Assembly: GCA_903885165.1 (NCBI GenBank) | Contig: CAISHO010000010.1 | Span: 1-64,000 of the forward strand | Direction: 5' to 3' | Length of the DNA: 64,000 bases | DNA from: an uncultured Nitrosomonadales bacterium | GTDB lineage: Bacteria; Pseudomonadota; Gammaproteobacteria; Burkholderiales; Gallionellaceae | Shown here: piece after piece, positions 34,169 to 44,407 of the stretch | How the letters are laid out: each line of letters begins with the position of its first letter | Position numbering within the stretch: the stretch's first letter is position 1 | The notes under the pieces: model-generated | Database searches by the model: none | What the model saw: the letters and a program-made list of their open reading frames with translations, nothing else | What the model was told of the DNA's origin: nothing | Made by a program: the position numbers and the translations under genes

Positions 34169-34483
34169 TCAAATCCCGGTAAACAGCAAATCCAGCGCTG
34201 CGATAATTTCGTCGCGTTGTACTTTTAGCGAGACGACTTTTTCGCCGAGTGAGCGATGAGTAACGCCGGCAAGTTCAGCGCTGGACATAACAACCAAGTT
34301 ATTATCGACAGTAAATTTCGGATTAAGCTTGCTGGCCGACAATCCCATCGCTTCTGCCCTTACCAGCGGTACGACAACGCGGGTTGCCAACCTATCCAGC
34401 AAGTCTGCCTGAACATCCAGCAGATAAGGAATAGCCTGACTGGTTGAGCTATTCGGATTGAGATACACATCGAACTGTGCCAT
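34169..34483 (-). CDS. ccdB: CcdB-family gyrase toxin
   Basis: 104 residues, MAQFDVYLNPNSSTSQAIPY at the start, then L-L-D-V-Q-A-D-L-L, R-V-V-V-P-L, and a conserved C-terminal A-L-D-L-L-F-T-G-I. This matches CcdB (about 101 residues), which poisons DNA gyrase. The final W-G-I of F-plasmid CcdB, needed for gyrase poisoning, is T-G-I here, so potency may differ. Its start overlaps the ccdA stop by one base (TAATG). Confidence 0.92.
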   Translation of the reverse strand: MAQFDVYLNPNSSTSQAIPYLLDVQADLLDRLATRVVVPLVRAEAMGLSASKLNPKFTVDNNLVVMSSAELAGVTHRSLGEKVVSLKVQRDEIIAALDLLFTGI

Positions 34484-34731
34484 TAAAATCTTCGCAACCC
34501 GTCGCTGAATGCGCCATCTGATTCGATTCTGCGGTTGTACTCATCCAGCGCGGCCCGGTTATCTGCCAGCCACTGGCTTTGCTTCGCCTGACGGACAAGT
34601 TCGATCAATTGTAATTCCAGTGTCTGCGAAAGATTGATATTGAGCTGTTTAGCTTGCTGCAACAGATCTGCGTTGATGCTGAGATTAGCTGATTTTTTGG
34701 CAGCAGTACTGTGAAATTCTACGGCATTCAT
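34483..34731 (-). CDS. ccdA: CcdA-family antitoxin
   Basis: 82 residues from the ATG at 34731 (the frame is open to 34758). The N-terminal half, with K-S-A-N-L-S-I-N-A-D-L-L-Q-Q-A-K, is a ribbon-helix-helix DNA-binding domain. The C-terminal half, W-L-A-D-N-R-A-A-L-D-E-Y-N-R-R-I-E, is the CcdB-binding tail of the CcdA family. It neutralises CcdB and represses its own operon. An ATGCGCAT palindrome at 34751-34758 just upstream could be the operator. First gene of the ccdAB pair. Confidence 0.92.
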   Translation of the reverse strand: MNAVEFHSTAAKKSANLSINADLLQQAKQLNINLSQTLELQLIELVRQAKQSQWLADNRAALDEYNRRIESDGAFSDGLRRF

Positions 34732-34933
34732 GACTATATTCTCGTGAGTAATGCGCATAATCTACCCGCATTATTTACGCAGGTCAAACACCTCGGCGCA
34801 TGACAAGCGCAAATATAAGTATGGAGGATTAACTTTTTGAGTGACCAACCGGATAGTTGCAAATCGTCAAGTGCGGCTTAGTTTCGTTTTATGAACGACG
34901 AGTACAAAAATAGTTGCCAGTAAGTTGAGTCTT

Positions 34934-35962
34934 TTATTCTTCTGATACCCGGATTTCAGAGATCACCATTTCGCCGGCAATTGCGCCGCTGCGGTCGATT
35001 TGACGGATTTTGACAGGCAGTAATCGATACTCCAGTCCCAGCCAGATTTCCAGCCCCTCTTCACCGGGCGCGTGCACCTTGCGGAGCGGCAAGGCATGCA
35101 GTTTGCCAAGACGGGTCTGGATTTCTTCTTCTTCGCCTACGGTCAGCGCATAACGTTCCAGTTTCTTGCCGTTGCTGATGTAAATCGTCACGATGGGTTC
35201 ATCCAGCGGTAATTGCGAGAGCTGATACATAAAACTCAGCATGTCCTGAGTCAGTTCAGGCAGTGTGGTCGTGCTCCCGCTGGAAAAATTCAGTTGCTTG
35301 TTTTTCCAGTCGAAATCGGCGGTTAAAGTTTGTTTCCCGCCTGAGGTGAGCTTATTTTCGCTGAATTTATCTGGGTGCAGCCCGCGTGTGCTGACCGTGC
35401 CGCTGCTTTGCTGATTTAATTCATAGGTCTTGAACAGGCTGGCGATGCCGGTGGTGTTCATGCCGACCTGCAAGGTGTAGCTGCCATCGGCTTTGATGTC
35501 CAGCCGGTGACGCGCCTCGCCAACAGAGAAATTCGTGCCCTTGTAAACGACGAAGGTGAGCTGCGCCTGTTTGGGTAAGGGGTGGGCAGGTTTGCTCTCT
35601 ACGACAGGTTCTTCCTGTACTGGCGGCTTCTGCTCGGGCACCTCGGAAAGCACGGGTTCTTCAGGTGGCGCGATCACTCCCGATTCAGCTAGTACGGGAG
35701 TGCTGATCCCGACTGCTGCCACGGATTCGGGGAGCGGTGCTTTAGGTGCGATTTTGGGTGGAGGTTCACGTTTTGGTGCCGGATTTACGGCAGGTAGCGC
35801 TTCCAATTTCGCGGTGAGCGGCGGCAGTGTGACTTCGACGGCGGGGAGTTCGATTAACTTAGGGCCGAACAACAGGACTGCGTGTATCAGCAGCGATACG
35901 GCGAGGGCCACCATGATGCCGATTGAGGGTCGTTCCCGGGAGCTTTGCAGCAAGACATTCAC
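34934..35962 (-). CDS. DUF3108 protein with TonB-like N-terminus
   Basis: 342 residues. One membrane helix (about 17-33) is followed by a proline/glutamate-rich linker (residues 45-135, with PAPKREPPPKIAPKAPLPES), as in TonB-type periplasm-spanning proteins. The DUF3108 domain then occupies about 140-340 (L-T-F-V-V-Y-K-G to the end). DUF3108 folds are predicted to bind hydrophobic ligands, but their role is unknown. Its first four bases overlap the stop of the preceding DUF3108 gene (ATGA), so the genes are coupled. It is the last gene of a purM-purN-DUF3108-DUF3108 run. Confidence 0.85.
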   Translation of the reverse strand: MNVLLQSSRERPSIGIMVALAVSLLIHAVLLFGPKLIELPAVEVTLPPLTAKLEALPAVNPAPKREPPPKIAPKAPLPESVAAVGISTPVLAESGVIAPPEEPVLSEVPEQKPPVQEEPVVESKPAHPLPKQAQLTFVVYKGTNFSVGEARHRLDIKADGSYTLQVGMNTTGIASLFKTYELNQQSSGTVSTRGLHPDKFSENKLTSGGKQTLTADFDWKNKQLNFSSGSTTTLPELTQDMLSFMYQLSQLPLDEPIVTIYISNGKKLERYALTVGEEEEIQTRLGKLHALPLRKVHAPGEEGLEIWLGLEYRLLPVKIRQIDRSGAIAGEMVISEIRVSEE

Positions 35963-36651
35963 GGTGTGATTATAAGCCCGCTCAATATTTGCGTGTACTG
36001 ATCGCCGTTGGCTTCAGTAATGATCATCTTGCAGGGTAATTGCTGCTCCGAGCACAACCAGATTTCAGTATGGTTCTCGCCCGGTTTACCCTGGTTGTCG
36101 AGATAAACGCTGTCGAATTGACCTGCCGGCGTGTCCAGTTTTTGATGCGCACCAATGGCGTAATGATAGTTGTCCAATTTATTGCCGTTGGTCATGGCGA
36201 AGTCTAGGGCGCTTTGCCTTTCTAAGGGTACAAACATAAATTGATACATTGCGCTGAGGCGGTCCTGCGTGCCGTCGGGCAGGTCGAGCTTGGTGCGTTC
36301 TTCGAGGTGTATCAGGGTGAGTTTCGTCTCTGACCAGTTGAATTCAGCCTTGAGTTCTTTCTCAGGTTTGCCTTCCCGTTTGCTCTCGAAGCGTTGCGGA
36401 CGCAATCCCAGTTTATCGACCAGGCCACTGCTGGTTAAGAAGAGCTTTTCGGGTTTGAAGGCGGCCAGCAGGCCGAGCGGTGTGGTGGTGCTGGTCAGTG
36501 TGTAGTGATCCCTGTTTCGACTGTAGTTTTCTTCGAGCAGCCCGATCTTCATGCCTCGACTGAATATTTCATAGGTGGCCTGAACGTGATCCGGCACTGC
36601 CGCAAAGGCAGGGGCGTAAAAAAATAGCCAGAACGATACAAATAGCTTCAT
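35959..36651 (-). CDS. DUF3108 protein, exported
   Basis: 230 residues with a signal peptide (cut after AFA, about residue 18). DUF3108 features are YEIFSRGMKIGLLEE, then the lipid-like strand pattern L-T-S-T-T-T-P-L-G-L-L, and a C-terminal E-I-W-L-C-S-E-Q-Q-L-P-C-K. Two cysteines there could form a disulfide. It begins 2 bases after the purN stop and overlaps the next DUF3108 gene. Two adjacent DUF3108 genes beside purMN is a known betaproteobacterial arrangement, and the function remains undefined. Confidence 0.85.
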   Translation of the reverse strand: MKLFVSFWLFFYAPAFAAVPDHVQATYEIFSRGMKIGLLEENYSRNRDHYTLTSTTTPLGLLAAFKPEKLFLTSSGLVDKLGLRPQRFESKREGKPEKELKAEFNWSETKLTLIHLEERTKLDLPDGTQDRLSAMYQFMFVPLERQSALDFAMTNGNKLDNYHYAIGAHQKLDTPAGQFDSVYLDNQGKPGENHTEIWLCSEQQLPCKMIITEANGDQYTQILSGLIITP

Positions 36652-36653
36652 CG

Positions 36654-37292
36654 TTATTCCAGTGCGGGTGATATCAGTGCCAGATTAGGCGGAGTGTGGA
36701 TGCGGGACACGACACGTCCTTCGCTACTCAGTGCAACTTGATCAGCGCACAACCAGCGTATGGCTTGCGGGAAAATACGATGCTCTTCCTGTAATACTCG
36801 GGCGGACAAACCGGCTTCAGTGTCATCCGGTAAGACGGCGACAGCGGCCTGAATGATGATGGGGCCGTGATCCAAATCGGGCGTGACAAAATGCACCGTA
36901 CAGCCGTGTATCTTCACGCCATCCGCCAGTGCGCGTGCGTGCGTGTTTAAGCCGGTGTAAGAGGGCAGAAGCGAGGGATGAATGTTGATTAAACGGCCGT
37001 GATAGTGCGTCACGAAGCTGGCGGTGAGGATGCGCATAAAACCGGCCAGGATGACAAAGTCGGGTTGAAAACCGTCGATGACCTGCGCCAGTGCCGCATC
37101 GAAACTTGCTCGATCAGGGTGGTCGCGATGGGATACTACAGCCGTTGGAATGCCGTGCTCATTGGCAAAAGCGAGACCGCCCGCATCTGCTTTATTGCTG
37201 ATGACTGCCGCGATACGTCCGTTCAGGCTGGTCGTCAGCAGGCTCTGCATATTGCTGCCGCGACCGGAGATGAGAATGACGATGTTTTTCAT
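36654..37292 (-). CDS. purN: Phosphoribosylglycinamide formyltransferase PurN
   Basis: 212 residues from the ATG at 37292; the open frame to 37343 is rejected because PurN begins MKNIVILISGRGSNMQSL. Transfers a formyl group from 10-formyl-THF to GAR in purine synthesis. The folate-binding and catalytic segments are LAGFMRILT, N-I-H-P-S-L-L-P-S-Y-T-G-L, the catalytic Asp region V-T-P-D-L-D-H-G-P, and the GRG phosphate-binding loop. It follows purM by about 55 bases and precedes the DUF3108 genes. Confidence 0.96.
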   Translation of the reverse strand: MKNIVILISGRGSNMQSLLTTSLNGRIAAVISNKADAGGLAFANEHGIPTAVVSHRDHPDRASFDAALAQVIDGFQPDFVILAGFMRILTASFVTHYHGRLINIHPSLLPSYTGLNTHARALADGVKIHGCTVHFVTPDLDHGPIIIQAAVAVLPDDTEAGLSARVLQEEHRIFPQAIRWLCADQVALSSEGRVVSRIHTPPNLALISPALE

Positions 37293-37347
37293 GTTGATAG
37301 GCGAGGTGGTAGTGCGGAACGTAAAGCGGTTCCGCCGGACCAAACGA

Positions 37348-38406
37348 TTACTTTACTTGCGTTTGATGTTCTTCGCCACTTCTTGCACGTATCACACCGA
37401 TCTTTGTGACGGCCTCACCGGCTTCTTGCAACTGGCTGATGGCTTTGTCTGCATCCGCAGTCGCCACGATCACGACCATGCCGATGCCGCAGTTGAAGGT
37501 GCGATACATTTCCTGTTCGGCGACATTGCCTTGTTCTTGTAACCATTTGAATAATTTAGGTAATTCCCATGATTTACTGTCGATATCGGCGACAACATTG
37601 GCTGGTAGGACGCGCGGCACGTTTTCTGTGATACCGCCGCCGGTGATGTGTGCCATGCCTTTGATGGTTAGTGTTTGCATCAGTGCTAACAGCGGTTTCA
37701 CGTAGATGCGGGTCGGTGCCATGATGACATCACGCAAGATGCGCTCGCCGTCGAATTTGGCGGACATATCAGGGTTGCTGCGTTCGATGATCTTGCGCAC
37801 CAGCGAGTAACCGTTCGAATGTGCGCCGTTGGAGGCCATGCCCAGTACCACGTCACCCGGAGCGATATTAGCGCCGGTGATGATGTTGGCTTTTTCCACC
37901 ACGCCTACAGCAAAACCGGCCAGATCGTATTCGCCGACCGGGTACATGCCAGGCATTTCAGCCGTTTCACCACCGATCAGCGCGCAACCTGCCTGTTCGC
38001 AACCGTTCGCGATGCCTTTGATGACTTCGGTAGCCGCCGCTACGTTCAGTTTGCCGCAAGCGAAATAGTCCAGGAAAAACAGAGGTTCAGCACCCTGAAC
38101 CAGAATGTCGTTAACGCTCATGCCGACCAGATCGATGCCGACGGTGTCGTGAATATTCAGTTCAAAGGCCAGTTTTAGTTTGGTGCCCACGCCATCGGTG
38201 CCGGAGACGAGCACCGGTTCCTTGTACTTCTTGGAGATCTCCACTAGGCCGCCGAACCCGCCGATACCGGAGAGCACTTCGGGGCGCATGGTGCGTTTGG
38301 CGTAAGGCTTGATGTTTTCAACCAACTGGTCACCGGCGTCGATATCGACACCCGCATCGCGGTAGGAAAGACCTGCGCCTGGAGTCGGAGTGTTTGGAGT
38401 GTTCAA
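37348..38406 (-). CDS. purM: Phosphoribosylformylglycinamidine cyclo-ligase PurM
   Basis: 352 residues. AIR synthetase, forming 5-aminoimidazole ribotide from FGAM with ATP. The start [13 protein letters not shown], the ATP-binding [25 protein letters not shown] and [16 protein letters not shown] are all canonical. First of the purM-purN-DUF3108-DUF3108 run. No purine riboswitch or PurR box was recognised in the 350-base upstream gap. Confidence 0.97.
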   Translation of the reverse strand: MNTPNTPTPGAGLSYRDAGVDIDAGDQLVENIKPYAKRTMRPEVLSGIGGFGGLVEISKKYKEPVLVSGTDGVGTKLKLAFELNIHDTVGIDLVGMSVNDILVQGAEPLFFLDYFACGKLNVAAATEVIKGIANGCEQAGCALIGGETAEMPGMYPVGEYDLAGFAVGVVEKANIITGANIAPGDVVLGMASNGAHSNGYSLVRKIIERSNPDMSAKFDGERILRDVIMAPTRIYVKPLLALMQTLTIKGMAHITGGGITENVPRVLPANVVADIDSKSWELPKLFKWLQEQGNVAEQEMYRTFNCGIGMVVIVATADADKAISQLQEAGEAVTKIGVIRARSGEEHQTQVK

Positions 38407-38756
38407 GTTGCGTTCTCGCTTTCGTCAGGATAAAAAATATCCCTTAATTTTTAATAAGTTATGTATTTTTTGCCGGTGTTCAGTGGCGCGATGGACAAGA
38501 TTAGCGTAGCTGTCCAGGTTGCAAACAGCAATACGCGCGCTGACATCCGTATTTGTCAGGCCAAATTATATTCTAATGGCTCAAGTATTTCCGTAATATT
38601 CGACACGGTTACCGGGTTAGTCTCTAGTATCACGTAAAATTAGTGCCGCAGCGTTAAAGTAATTTGTTGGGGATTAGGTGGCAGATTCAACGCTGAAGAG
38701 CTACTTTTGTAAGATAATTACCACGTGTAGCGTTTTTTGTAATCAGGAGTTTTCTA
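38407..38756. other. 350-bp divergent intergenic region
   Basis: Separates purM (minus) from a lipoprotein gene (plus). AT-rich blocks near 38430-38475 and 38715-38740 are likely promoter regions of the two genes. No RNA element or repeat was recognised, and no open frame looks coding. Confidence 0.5.
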
Positions 38757-39299
38757 GTGAATGGTATGTTTAAAAAATTTGTCGCTGCGACTTGCGTGCT
38801 CGCGCTGACTTCATGCGCAGCCCTTATTCCCAAAGAACATTTAATTCCCAAGGCGCAGTTGGTCAGCACGATGCAGAAACAATTCCCGCTGCACTGGGAC
38901 AAGGGGGGCGGACTATTGAGCATCACGATGGATGTTCCTCAGCTGGTATTACTTCCGGTTCCGAATCGCGTTGGTATGAATGGTCATTTTCAGGCTCATG
39001 CGGCGCTGGTTGATATTGAGGGAGATTTTACGGCTAGCAGTCAGTTGCGTTACGATCCGGCGCAACGGGCGGTTTTTTTGCAGGCAGCGAGTCTGGATGC
39101 GTTAAATTTGAGGAAAGGGAATAATTTTGCCGAGATGCTGCGTCCCTATATCAGTCGTATATTGAATGATTACGCGGCTAAACACCCCCTCTATCGCTTT
39201 AAGCCCGATGAGTTGGTGGTACTGGGTGTCAAGGTGGAAGTTGACGGTATCGTGGTCACGGCTGATGGCGTGATGTTAAAGCTGCGCACGATGCCATAG
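38757..39299 (+). CDS. DUF1439 (YceB-like) lipoprotein
   Basis: 180 residues starting at GTG 38757, chosen because AGGAG ends seven bases before it, whereas the ATG at 38766 is too far. Lipobox L-T-S-C has its cysteine at residue 20, so it is lipid-anchored, probably to the outer membrane. The mature part is DUF1439-like: L-V-S-T-M-Q-K-Q-F-P, then I-T-M-D-V-P-Q-L-V-L-L-P and N-R-V-G-M-N. This fold resembles lipid-binding tubular proteins, but no function is known. Monocistronic. Confidence 0.85.
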   Translation: MNGMFKKFVAATCVLALTSCAALIPKEHLIPKAQLVSTMQKQFPLHWDKGGGLLSITMDVPQLVLLPVPNRVGMNGHFQAHAALVDIEGDFTASSQLRYDPAQRAVFLQAASLDALNLRKGNNFAEMLRPYISRILNDYAAKHPLYRFKPDELVVLGVKVEVDGIVVTADGVMLKLRTMP

Positions 39300-39566
39300 C
39301 TTACCGTTTCAATGGGGCTTGATTGTTCAGTAAAATTGACACGGCTTATGGTGTTGATGTTTGAACCTGTATACGATGGGGGACGATGGTTAAATCGAGA
39401 TGATTTGGGCTGGTTTCGTGTCATCGAGTTGATCGCAATTGGGAGGCGCACGATGTTCGGTTATGATGCACAAAGCCTTAAGCATTTCCTTAAAATTTGA
39501 AGCCACCCGCAGGACTGATTGTTGTTATAGCTTGAATGAGAAAATCAATAAAGGGGCAAATGTGTT

Positions 39567-40682
39567 ATGCAAATCGAACAAATGAGTTGGGCAGCAAATT
39601 CAGGTTGGACGTCTAAACCAGATTTTGCGGCAGAGGCTGATCTGGTGCTGGTGTTTGCAGACAACGCCTATTTTCAGACGGAAGCGTGTTATACCCAATT
39701 GCAGGCATTATTTCCGAAGGCGCATATCGTCGGGTGTACCTCTTCAGGTAATGTGAAGGGCGTGGAAATTAGCGATGTGAATATGGTGGCGACGGTTGTT
39801 AAGCTGGAACGTTCCAAAATCCGTTTAGCTTCGGTTGATATGCAAGCCGGTGAGGACATGATACAACTGGGGCTGCGTCTGATGAATCAACTGACGGATG
39901 CCGATTTGCGCCATGCGTTTATTTTGTCTGATGGTTTGCAAGTCAATGGCAGTAAGCTTGCCATGGGGCTGAACCAGAGTGGCGTGCCGATTACCGGTGG
40001 GCTCGCCGGAGATGGACCGCGTTTCGGAAAAACCTGGGTGATGGCTGATGCGCCTGCCAGATCGGGCCGTATCGCGGCATTGGGATTTTACGGAGCTGTG
40101 AGTATCAAGAGCGGGTGCTTTGCCGGGTGGGAAGAGTTTGGCGCTGAGCGTCGTGTGACCCGATCGGCGGGTAATATCGTCTATGAAATTGACGGTGAGC
40201 CGGCGCTGGGGTTGTATAAACGCTATCTGGGAGAACAGGCCGCTCAGTTGCCTGCCAGTGGATTGCGTTTTCCGCTAAGTATTCAGGCCACTAAAGCCGA
40301 TTTGGCACTGATCCGTACCCTGTTGGCGGTCGACGAAGAGGTGGGTAGCCTGACTTTTGCTGGAGATGTGCCTCAAGGGTATTTGTGTAAGCTGATGAGA
40401 ACGAATCTGGATAGTTTGATCGATAGCGCAGGTCTGGCGGCAAGTGCTGCGCAACCTGCCGATCAGGATGGCACGGGCTTATGCCTGGTTGTTAGTTGCG
40501 TCGGTCGACGTATGGTGATGGGTCAGTTGACGGAAGAAGAGTTGGAGATCGTTCAGGATAAACTGGGTGATGCAACGACGATCGCTGGATTCTACTCCTA
40601 TGGCGAGTTGGCTCCCTTTAGCGATGTCATGCAGTGTCAGCTGCACAATCAAACCATGACACTGACTACGCTCTATGAATAG
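39567..40682 (+). CDS. FIST-domain sensory protein
   Basis: 371 residues. FIST_N (about 25-215) has [11 protein letters not shown], then V-G-C-T-S-S-G-N and [17 protein letters not shown] (about 220-360) ends in [15 protein letters not shown] domains bind small ligands, probably amino acids, and act as input modules for signalling proteins. The gene overlaps the hybrid histidine kinase by 8 bases, so it is almost surely the sensory partner of that kinase. No membrane segment. Confidence 0.92.
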   Translation: MQIEQMSWAANSGWTSKPDFAAEADLVLVFADNAYFQTEACYTQLQALFPKAHIVGCTSSGNVKGVEISDVNMVATVVKLERSKIRLASVDMQAGEDMIQLGLRLMNQLTDADLRHAFILSDGLQVNGSKLAMGLNQSGVPITGGLAGDGPRFGKTWVMADAPARSGRIAALGFYGAVSIKSGCFAGWEEFGAERRVTRSAGNIVYEIDGEPALGLYKRYLGEQAAQLPASGLRFPLSIQATKADLALIRTLLAVDEEVGSLTFAGDVPQGYLCKLMRTNLDSLIDSAGLAASAAQPADQDGTGLCLVVSCVGRRMVMGQLTEEELEIVQDKLGDATTIAGFYSYGELAPFSDVMQCQLHNQTMTLTTLYE

Positions 40683-43600
40683 GCGGCTTATGCATCGTTT
40701 GCTCGAACGTCAGTTACGGCGGCAACTGGGACGTGATTTTGTGCCGGATGCGGCGATGCAGTCGTTCCTGGATATCGTCGATGACTATTATCACGAAGTA
40801 GATAAAGAGCAGCGACTGCTACAAAATGCTCTGCTGACGAATGCCGCCGAGCTCAATGCGGTAAATGTGCGCATGCGTGTGCAGAACGCGGAAATGACGC
40901 ACACGCTGCTCAATACCCTGAGCGATGGGGTGTATGCCACTGACTTGCTCGGCCGGTTGACATTCATGAACGCAGCGGCCGAGAAAAAGCTGGGCTGGCA
41001 GGAGCATGAGTTAATGGGGCTGCCGGTACACGAACAGGTGCAATGCCGGTTCGCGGATGGTGAGCCGTTATCGGTGGAAAACTACCCGCATATGAAAGTG
41101 ATCACCAACGGGGAGCCGGTGCAGGACAACGGAATTTTCGTCGATCGGGGTGGGCTGCGCATTCCGGTTGAATACCGCTCCAGTCCCGTTATACAGGAAG
41201 GTAAAATCAGCGGTGCATTGGTGTCATTTCAGGACACCAGTTTGCGTCTGGATGCCGCCAATAAGCTGCGTCTGGCCAACGAGCGGCAGAAAAAAATGCT
41301 CGGCGAGTTGGAGTTCCAGCAAAGGGCGCTGGATGAGCATGCAATTGTCAGCGTGGCCGACAGTCGTGGACTTATCCTCTATGCCAACAACAGATTCAGC
41401 GAGAGCAGTCAATACACGACAGAAGAATTGACCGGGCGCGATCATCGTTTGCTCAATTCCGGATATCACCCCAAGGTGTTTTTCACGAATATGTGGAAAA
41501 CAATCATGGCGGGCCAGGTGTGGCATGGCGAAATCAGGAATCGTCGCAAGGACGGAACCTACTACTGGGTCGAGTCGACCATCGTGCCCTTTATGGATGC
41601 GGAAGGGAAACCTGAACGCTATATTTCCGTGCGTACCGATATCACGGTGCGTAAGGAGATGGAAGAGCAGTTGGTCGAGCAGCGTGCGTTCTATGAGCGC
41701 ATCAGCGAGACGATGGGGGAAGGCTTGTATGTGCAAGACGCGGCGGGGCATTGCATTTATCTGAACTCGGAAGCGGAACACTTGTTGGGCTGGACGCGGG
41801 AAGAGTTTATCGGTCGTCAGGTACACAACACCATCCACACCTATACTGCTGAGGGCGCGGCATTGTCGGCAGAGGATTGTCCGATTATGCTCGCGGTAAA
41901 GAAGAACGGGGATTGGAGTGGTGACGATCAGATGTTCGTGCGTCGTGATGGCACCTCCTTTCCGGTTGAAGCGACTTCCCGTGCGATTGCCCGCAATGGA
42001 GAAAATGACGGTTCCGTCGTGGCGTTTTCGGATATTTCCGAGCGCAAGAAAAATGAATTATTTATCAGGCTGGCGCAAGAACGTCTCAATCTGGCGCTGG
42101 AAGGATCGGGTCTTGCGTTGTGGGATTGGGACGTCGCGCATGATCATATTTATATGAGTGACAGGTGGTCGTTGATGATGGGTGGCGTGCAGCAGGATGT
42201 GGTGCTGAGCAGTTCGCAACTGTACGGCATGGTGCATCCGGATGAGCGTCAGGGTATCGAGGATGAATTAATTGCCGTGCTCAAAGGGCAGGAAGAGTTT
42301 TATTCGGTTGAGTTTCGTGTGCGTCATCATGACGGACGCTGGGTGTGGGTGCACACTCACGGCAAGGTGGTGGATCGTGATGCGGCAGGCCACGTGACGC
42401 GGATGACCGGGACCAACGCGGATATCACCGAGCGGCGCGAGGCGGATGAGACCTTGCGATGGGCGAAGGAGACCGCAGAAGCGGCCAGTCGTGCGAAAGG
42501 CGATTTTCTGGCCAACATGAGTCATGAAATACGCACCCCGATGAACGGGATCATCGGCATGACCGAGTTGGCGCTGGATACCGAACTCAGTCATGAGCAG
42601 CGCGAGTATCTGAATATGGTGCAATCCTCGGCCAGTGTTCTGCTCACCATACTCAACGATATTCTGGATTTTTCCAAGATTGAATCCGGCAAGATGGACA
42701 TCGAGTATATTGAGTTCTCACTCGAGCACATGTTGCGGGAGACGATGAAATCGCTGGCTGTGCGCGCGCACCAGAAACAGCTGGAATTGTTGCTGCATGT
42801 GGCGCCCGATGTGCCTGACCGTTTGTTGGGTGATCCCGGGCGTTTGCGTCAGGTAATCGTTAATCTGGTCGGTAATGCGATTAAATTCACCGCGACGGGT
42901 GAGATTGAAGTCGAGGTGTTGCGCATGGCGGGGGCTACGCCCGGATGTGCCCGTTTGCAGTTCTCGGTTAGGGATACCGGCATAGGGATACCGGCTGATA
43001 AATTTAAGACGATTTTTGAGTCATTCTCACAAGCCGACACCTCGACCACGAGGCGCTATGGAGGTACCGGCTTAGGATTGACGATCTCGGCGCAGTTGGT
43101 TCAACTGATGGGGGGGCAAATTGTCCTCGAGAGCAAATTGGGGAAGGGGAGTAATTTTTGCTTTACGGTGGAAATGGCGATGCTCTCGGATAGTCCTTTG
43201 GCCGATTACCAGCAGACAGGGCGCGTCGCCGGTATGACGGTACTGATTGCCGATGATAATGCGACCAATCGCCATCTTTTGCAGGAAATGCTGGGTAACT
43301 GGAAGATGTTGCCCACCGTCACCAGCAGTGCTCAGGAAGCGCTAGAAGAACTGATCCGAGCCTCGGAGGCGGGATCCCCTTACGGGTTTGTCTTGTTGGA
43401 TTGGAAGATGCCGGACATGGATGGTTTTCAACTAATAGAACGGATACGTCAGCATCCGGAGTATCTCGTCAAAACCATGATGATGCTCACCTCGGAAGGT
43501 CAGCGCGGACATGCGGCACGCTGCCGTGAATTGGGTGTGTCCGCCTATTTGATGAAACCGATTGCACAGTCCGAGTTGTTCGATGCGATGATGACGGCGA

Positions 43601-44394
43601 TGGGCGACTCGCAACATCTGGCGCCGCTGACCACCAGGCATTCGCTAAAGGAAATGCGTCGCAGCTTGAATTTGTTATTGGCAGAAGACAATGCGGTGAA
43701 CCAGACACTGGCCACACGTTTGCTGGAAAAACTGGGGCACAAGGTTACGGTGGCCAATAATGGTATTGAAGCCGTCGAACACTGGCAGAACGGTCAGTTC
43801 GACGCTATTTTGATGGATGTCGATATGCCGCTGATGAACGGCTATCAGGCAACCCGAAAAATACGCGAACTGGAGGCCGGCACGGCGTCGCATGTGCATA
43901 TCGTGGCGATAACGGCGCATGCGATGCAGGGTGCGCGCGAAGAAAGTCTGTCGCACGGTATGGATGGTTATCTGACTAAGCCGATCGATACGGAAGCATT
44001 ATGGCATGAACTGGACAGTTTGGCTCAGCGTGCCGAAGTGGAAAGTCCTCAGCGTCAGTCGCAGCAGCTTGTTGCCGATTTTGATCAGGCCAGACGAATG
44101 ATGGGGGACGATAAAGAGTTGTTCGGTGAGATCGCGGCGCTATTTCTGGTTGATGCGCCACCCTATCTGCAGTCTATCCACGATGGTCTGTTGCAGGGTG
44201 ATGCTGCTAAAGTGCAGCATAGCGCGCATACGTTGAAAGGCATGGCGGGCATATTCTCAGCTGAACGCACTTTGCACGCGGCTGGGCGTGTAGAGCAAGC
44301 GGCAGGACAGCCGGAGTGCGAGTCTGCGGTGGCTGAACTGGAGATTGCGTTGTCTGAGTTAAGCGATGCGATTAAAAAATATCAATGGAAATAG
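40675..44394 (+). CDS. Hybrid histidine kinase with four PAS domains, two receivers and HPt
   Basis: 1239 residues, no membrane segment. Order: N-terminal coiled coil (about 40-78), PAS1 79-190, PAS2 215-325, PAS3 340-456, PAS4 465-588, HisKA with H617 ([12 protein letters not shown]), HATPase (N-box near 734, GTGLGLTIS near 797-805), receiver 1 (855-972, D909), receiver 2 (998-1114, D1048) and HPt (about 1145-1235, H1185 in AHTLKG). A full phosphorelay is thus in one cytoplasmic protein. Translation is coupled to the FIST gene upstream. No output regulator is adjacent, so the phosphate target is elsewhere. Confidence 0.95.
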   Translation: MNRRLMHRLLERQLRRQLGRDFVPDAAMQSFLDIVDDYYHEVDKEQRLLQNALLTNAAELNAVNVRMRVQNAEMTHTLLNTLSDGVYATDLLGRLTFMNAAAEKKLGWQEHELMGLPVHEQVQCRFADGEPLSVENYPHMKVITNGEPVQDNGIFVDRGGLRIPVEYRSSPVIQEGKISGALVSFQDTSLRLDAANKLRLANERQKKMLGELEFQQRALDEHAIVSVADSRGLILYANNRFSESSQYTTEELTGRDHRLLNSGYHPKVFFTNMWKTIMAGQVWHGEIRNRRKDGTYYWVESTIVPFMDAEGKPERYISVRTDITVRKEMEEQLVEQRAFYERISETMGEGLYVQDAAGHCIYLNSEAEHLLGWTREEFIGRQVHNTIHTYTAEGAALSAEDCPIMLAVKKNGDWSGDDQMFVRRDGTSFPVEATSRAIARNGENDGSVVAFSDISERKKNELFIRLAQERLNLALEGSGLALWDWDVAHDHIYMSDRWSLMMGGVQQDVVLSSSQLYGMVHPDERQGIEDELIAVLKGQEEFYSVEFRVRHHDGRWVWVHTHGKVVDRDAAGHVTRMTGTNADITERREADETLRWAKETAEAASRAKGDFLANMSHEIRTPMNGIIGMTELALDTELSHEQREYLNMVQSSASVLLTILNDILDFSKIESGKMDIEYIEFSLEHMLRETMKSLAVRAHQKQLELLLHVAPDVPDRLLGDPGRLRQVIVNLVGNAIKFTATGEIEVEVLRMAGATPGCARLQFSVRDTGIGIPADKFKTIFESFSQADTSTTRRYGGTGLGLTISAQLVQLMGGQIVLESKLGKGSNFCFTVEMAMLSDSPLADYQQTGRVAGMTVLIADDNATNRHLLQEMLGNWKMLPTVTSSAQEALEELIRASEAGSPYGFVLLDWKMPDMDGFQLIERIRQHPEYLVKTMMMLTSEGQRGHAARCRELGVSAYLMKPIAQSELFDAMMTAMGDSQHLAPLTTRHSLKEMRRSLNLLLAEDNAVNQTLATRLLEKLGHKVTVANNGIEAVEHWQNGQFDAILMDVDMPLMNGYQATRKIRELEAGTASHVHIVAITAHAMQGAREESLSHGMDGYLTKPIDTEALWHELDSLAQRAEVESPQRQSQQLVADFDQARRMMGDDKELFGEIAALFLVDAPPYLQSIHDGLLQGDAAKVQHSAHTLKGMAGIFSAERTLHAAGRVEQAAGQPECESAVAELEIALSELSDAIKKYQWK

Positions 44395-44407
44395 ATCGAA
44401 AATCAAT

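Noticed and set aside
37819-38178. 119-codon plus-strand frame
   Set aside because: Antisense to purM with no ribosome site or domain.
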